Assembly (NCBI GenBank): GCA_002348095.1
Contig: DDYT01000001.1
Location: forward strand, 1 to 34,517
Direction: 5' to 3'
Length of the DNA stretch: 34,517 nt
DNA from: Erysipelotrichaceae bacterium UBA2227
Lineage (GTDB): Bacteria > Bacillota_I > Bacilli_A > Erysipelotrichales > Erysipelotrichaceae
Part shown: positions 32,529 to 34,517 of the stretch, piece by piece
Numbering within the stretch: position 1 is the stretch's first letter
How the letters are laid out: the number at the start of each line of letters is the position of its first letter
The notes under the pieces: generated by a model
Databases searched by the model: none
The model's input: only the letters and a program-made list of their open reading frames with translations
What the model was told of the DNA's origin: nothing
Translations under genes and position numbers: made by a program

Positions 32529-32544
32529 CGCAACAGCGCTTTTT
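32527..32544 (+). terminator. Terminator after the GNAT gene
   Basis: AGCGC (32527-32531), AACA loop, GCGCT (32536-32540), then Ts. The stem begins in the TAG stop. Confidence 0.75.
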
Positions 32545-32559
32545 CTTTCTATATATATT

Positions 32560-32577
32560 AAAAAAGACCCGAAGGTC
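32560..32577 (-). terminator. Terminator of the fRMsr gene
   Basis: On the minus strand, GACC (32577-32574), TTCG loop, GGTC (32569-32566), then six Ts. The stem is short but has a stable tetraloop, and its foot is in the stop codon. Confidence 0.65.
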
Positions 32578-33061
32578 AGTCTGTATACGATTCGGTAAGC
32601 AAATCAACGATTTTACTTAACCAGGTGATGTCGGTGGTGTCAAAACGGGAAAACACCGGGGAATCAATATCGAGGACCCCGATGACCGCATCGTTTTTAA
32701 CTAATGGAATCACCAGTTCGCTGTTCGATGCGGAGTCACACACGATATGCCCGGGAAACAGATGGACATTGTCGATGCGTTGAATGGTCTTTGTGCTGGC
32801 GGCTTTCCCGCAGACACCCCGGTCAAAGGGGATACGCACACAAGCCGGCTGTCCCTGAAAAGGACCAAGAACCAGTTGTTGGTTGCGGTTGATGTAAAAT
32901 CCGACCCAATTGATTTTCTCTAAAAACAGATTCAACAATGAACTGATGTTGGCGCAGTTGGCGATAAAGTCATTTTCGCCCTCTATTAGCGCTTTCGCTT
33001 GGGCAAGCAGTAACTGGTAAGCCTCGATTCGGTCGGTCGGTTTTCCTTCAAAGTGATACAT
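32576..33061 (-). CDS. msrC: Free methionine-(R)-sulfoxide reductase (GAF domain)
   Basis: A 161-residue single GAF-domain enzyme that reduces free L-methionine-(R)-sulfoxide. The order NWVGFYINRNQQLVLGPFQGQPACVRIPFDRGVCGKAA...HIVCDSASNSELVIPLV...GVLDIDSP is the fRMsr signature. The three conserved Cys (ACVRI, GVCG, IVCD) supply catalytic and resolving thiols. AAAGGAA precedes the ATG. The gene diverges from the thiT leader, with about 40 bases between its start and the thiT promoter. Confidence 0.93.
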   Translation of the reverse strand: MYHFEGKPTDRIEAYQLLLAQAKALIEGENDFIANCANISSLLNLFLEKINWVGFYINRNQQLVLGPFQGQPACVRIPFDRGVCGKAASTKTIQRIDNVHLFPGHIVCDSASNSELVIPLVKNDAVIGVLDIDSPVFSRFDTTDITWLSKIVDLLTESYTD

Positions 33062-33096
33062 GGCGGAGTTCCTTTCTTTTGTTTCTGAGTTGAGTA

Positions 33097-33105
33097 TGGT
33101 ATAAT
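33097..33105 (+). promoter_or_regulatory. Extended -10 promoter of the TPP riboswitch-thiT unit
   Basis: TGG followed by TATAAT (33100-33105), with no good -35. It lies nine bases before the riboswitch. Confidence 0.55.
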
Positions 33106-33113
33106 CATTTCGT

Positions 33114-33227
33114 GAACAGGGGAGCGTCAGCTGAGATGTGCAAACAAACCCTTAATCACCTGATCTAGATAAAGCTAGCGTAGGGAGTTCCGTTTTTTTC
33201 CTTACGCCTCTTCTCAAACGGAGGTGT
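33114..33227 (+). promoter_or_regulatory. TPP riboswitch (THI element) with expression platform
   Basis: The aptamer spans 33114-33190. P1 pairs GAAC (33114-33117) with GTTC (33187-33190). The conserved CTGAGA, ACCCTT, ACCTGATCTAGATAA and GCTAGCGTAGGGA blocks are all present. Downstream, ACGCCTC (33204-33210) can pair with GAGGTGT (33221-33227), hiding the ribosome binding site GGAGG and followed by a T run. Alternatively TCCGTTT (33189-33195), which overlaps P1, can pair with AAACGGA (33216-33222). Thiamine pyrophosphate binding would favour the first fold and switch thiT off. Confidence 0.94.
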
Positions 33228-33233
33228 TTTTTT

Positions 33234-33740
33234 ATGAGTACAAGAGATCTGGTAAAGATGTCGGCTTATTTGGCCATGTTTATCGTTTTGGATTATTTAT
33301 CCAATATGATCGGTTTCTTTAAGATGCCGCAAGGGGGAACACTGGGACTTGGGGTCATCGCCTTGCTTTTAGCCAGTTATGACCTGGGTTACAAGAAAGG
33401 CATTGCGGTCGGTCTGCTGTCGGTTTTACTTCAGTGGATGACCGGAGCGATGTGGTTTCTCAATTGGTTTCAGTTTTTCCTGGATTACCTGCTGGCCTTT
33501 GGTATTTACGGTGTGGCCAGTGCCATCCCTTCGATGCCGATGGGAAAACAAAAGCTGTTGTGGGGTGTGATCATCACCAATCTGATCCGGTTTGCTTCCC
33601 ACACGGTCGCTGGAGTAATGTTCTATGAAGTCACATGGTGGGGATCGCTGATGTACAACGGCTGGTACATGATCCCAACGATGATCGTCGCTTTAATCGT
33701 CGTGACAATGTTATTGCCGAGAATGCGCGTGTCGCATTGA
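33234..33740 (+). CDS. thiT: ThiT, thiamine-binding S component of ECF transporter
   Basis: A 168-residue membrane protein with about six helices. The start LVKMSAYLAMFIVLDYLSNM, MPQGGTLGLGVIALLLASYDLGYKKGI, then FLNWFQFFLDYLLAFGIYG and ASHTVAGVMFYEV match the thiamine-specific S component ThiT. It captures thiamine and needs the shared EcfA/EcfA'/EcfT module, which is not in the window. The TPP riboswitch just upstream strongly supports the assignment. ATG 33234 lies nine bases after GGAGG, with a run of seven Ts between. Confidence 0.94.
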   Translation: MSTRDLVKMSAYLAMFIVLDYLSNMIGFFKMPQGGTLGLGVIALLLASYDLGYKKGIAVGLLSVLLQWMTGAMWFLNWFQFFLDYLLAFGIYGVASAIPSMPMGKQKLLWGVIITNLIRFASHTVAGVMFYEVTWWGSLMYNGWYMIPTMIVALIVVTMLLPRMRVSH

Positions 33741-33743
33741 ATT

Positions 33744-33767
33744 GAAACCTCAACAGAGGTTTCTTTT
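33744..33767 (+). terminator. Terminator after thiT
   Basis: GAAACCTC (33744-33751), AACA loop, GAGGTTTC (33756-33763), then Ts. Confidence 0.88.
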
Positions 33768-33789
33768 ATTATGAAACGGATGTTTGTGG

Positions 33790-33818
33790 TTTTCAAGTGA
33801 TTTCATATAAGATATAAT
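33790..33818 (+). promoter_or_regulatory. Promoter of the DUF402 gene
   Basis: TATAAT (33813-33818) with TTTTCA at 33790-33795 (17-base spacer). It covers the first in-frame ATG (33817), which therefore cannot be the start. Confidence 0.55.
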
Positions 33819-33843
33819 GATAAAGCGCAAAGGAGGAATGTCT

Positions 33844-34380
33844 GTGTTGCCTAATATCGGTACGAGTGTTTTCATTCAAAGTTATAAACATGACGGTACG
33901 TTGCACCGCACATGGGCAAAAGGACTCGTTTTGCGTGCCCAAGAAGATGTCCTGATCGTGGTGACTCATAAAACCTGGGTAACAGAATCGGACGGTCGCA
34001 GCTGGTATACCCGAGAGCCGGCGATTTGCTTCTTTTATCCCGACCGCTGGTTCAATATCATTTCGATGATCCGTAAGACAGGGATCTATTATTATTGCAA
34101 TCTGGCTTCACCCAGCATCTTTGACGGTGAGGCAATCAAGAACATTGATTATGATCTTGATGTCAAGGTGTATCCCAACCGCAGTGTAGATGTCTTGGAT
34201 GAAGATGAGTTTCTGACTCACAGCGAGCAGATGGATTATCCTTCGGACATCATTGAAATCGTCAGAGAATCGATGGATCATCTGTTGTCGATGATCGAAA
34301 ATGAGGACCCGCCGTTTAACCGGGATGTGGTTGAAGTGCTGTTTCAGGAGTATTTGAGGGAATTTAAGAAGAAAGTCTGA
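33844..34380 (+). CDS. DUF402 protein, nucleoside tri-/diphosphatase (Ntdp)-like
   Basis: A 178-residue protein of the DUF402/Ntdp group. The sequence SVFIQSYKHDGTLHRTW, ESDGRSWYTREPAICFFYPDRWFNIISMI, YYYCNLASPSIFDGEAIKNIDYDLDVKVYPN and VLDEDEF matches. The acidic residues in the D.D and DEDE stretches bind divalent metal in the homologue that hydrolyses nucleoside tri- and diphosphates. The start is GTG 33844 (or TTG 33847), seven bases after AGGAGG. ATG 33838 is only one base from that site and ATG 33817 lies in the promoter. The gene stands alone before the rRNA promoter. Confidence 0.87.
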   Translation: MLPNIGTSVFIQSYKHDGTLHRTWAKGLVLRAQEDVLIVVTHKTWVTESDGRSWYTREPAICFFYPDRWFNIISMIRKTGIYYYCNLASPSIFDGEAIKNIDYDLDVKVYPNRSVDVLDEDEFLTHSEQMDYPSDIIEIVRESMDHLLSMIENEDPPFNRDVVEVLFQEYLREFKKKV

Positions 34381-34438
34381 TGCTTTTTGTGACAATCGGT
34401 GTCATATGAAAAAAAGCGAAAAAAGGCCATGATTTTGG

Positions 34439-34517
34439 TTGACTTATGGTGCCTCTTTTGTTAATATAATAAGGCACCGACAAAAGTGCAAGAGCCTAGC
34501 GATCTTTGAAAACTAAA
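34439..34517 (+). promoter_or_regulatory. Probable rRNA operon promoter and boxA-like leader
   Basis: TTGACT (34439-34444) is followed by TATAAT (34465-34470, 20-base spacing) or by TTAATA (34461-34466, 16-base spacing). GGTGCC (34448-34453) and GGCACC (34473-34478) form an inverted repeat around the -10. The window ends in GATCTTTGAAAACTAAA (34501-34517), which matches the boxA-like leader sequence found before 16S and 23S genes in Bacillota. The 16S gene itself is outside the window. Confidence 0.58.

Noticed and set aside
34390..34404. Hairpin TGACA/TGTCA after the DUF402 gene
   Set aside because: The stem has only five pairs and no T run follows on either strand, so it is not a credible terminator.

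Overview
The window is a dense stretch of chromosome from a low-to-mid GC Gram-positive bacterium (Bacillota). TGA is used as a stop throughout and TGG encodes Trp, so the code is standard and not the mollicute variant. Strong AGGAGG-type ribosome binding sites, TATAAT-type promoters, a TPP riboswitch in front of thiT, AzlCD, a stand-alone FtcD/FchA pair, two PepF-type M3 peptidases, an EF-G-like paralogue and a Ntdp-like DUF402 protein fit Bacilli/Erysipelotrichia-type organisms. The genus cannot be named from this sequence. I see no insertion sequences, prophage, CRISPR array or tRNA. The content looks like vertically inherited, mostly metabolic chromosome.

Layout. 1-1211: end of azlC, azlD and a SAM methyltransferase. 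1222-2890: a ZIP metal transporter on the minus strand, diverging from a DUF134 regulator and a NifX-like His-tailed protein whose first strand lies in another frame. 2911-9286: a complete five-gene histidine degradation operon (hutH-hutU-ftcD-hutI-fchA) with its own promoter and terminator. 9289-12249: HAD phosphatase, DUF6054-like protein and oligoendopeptidase F. 12260-13888: ArsR-permease-thioredoxin-like operon with a visible operator. 13921-16262: membrane-bound degenerate GGDEF/EAL protein, then a GntR-RCK_C (BusR-like) regulator. 16279-19876: long U32 protein and a UMF1-type MFS transporter. 19859-22151 (minus): NERD protein and a second M3 peptidase. 22239-26273: transglutaminase-like lipoprotein, a 29-codon small ORF, ankyrin protein and EF-G-like GTPase. 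26294-28891 (minus): superoxide dismutase, DUF2703 protein and M32 carboxypeptidase. 28970-32544: PfkB kinase (apparently leaderless), then a tightly overlapping pgpA/thioredoxin-like lipoprotein/AAC(3)-like/ogt/GNAT run. 32576-34380: free-Met-sulfoxide reductase (minus), TPP riboswitch-thiT, and DUF402. The last about 80 bases look like the promoter and boxA-like leader of an rRNA operon whose 16S gene would begin just outside the window.

How it works together. The hut operon converts histidine to glutamate, ammonia and methenyl-THF, feeding one-carbon metabolism. Three zinc endo/carboxypeptidases (M3, M3, M32) and AzlCD fit a peptide- and amino-acid-using lifestyle. Small stress modules (sodA, fRMsr, Ogt, ArsR operon) are scattered between. 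Regulation is mostly local: intrinsic terminators often built on top of stop codons, one riboswitch, one ArsR operator and possibly one attenuator. No obviously new multi-gene defence or mobile system was found. The most notable signals are the split NifX-like gene, the leaderless kinase gene, the promoterless gap between the gntR terminator and the U32 gene, the small ORF with a weak terminator before the ankyrin gene, and the overlapping pairing options of the thiT leader.
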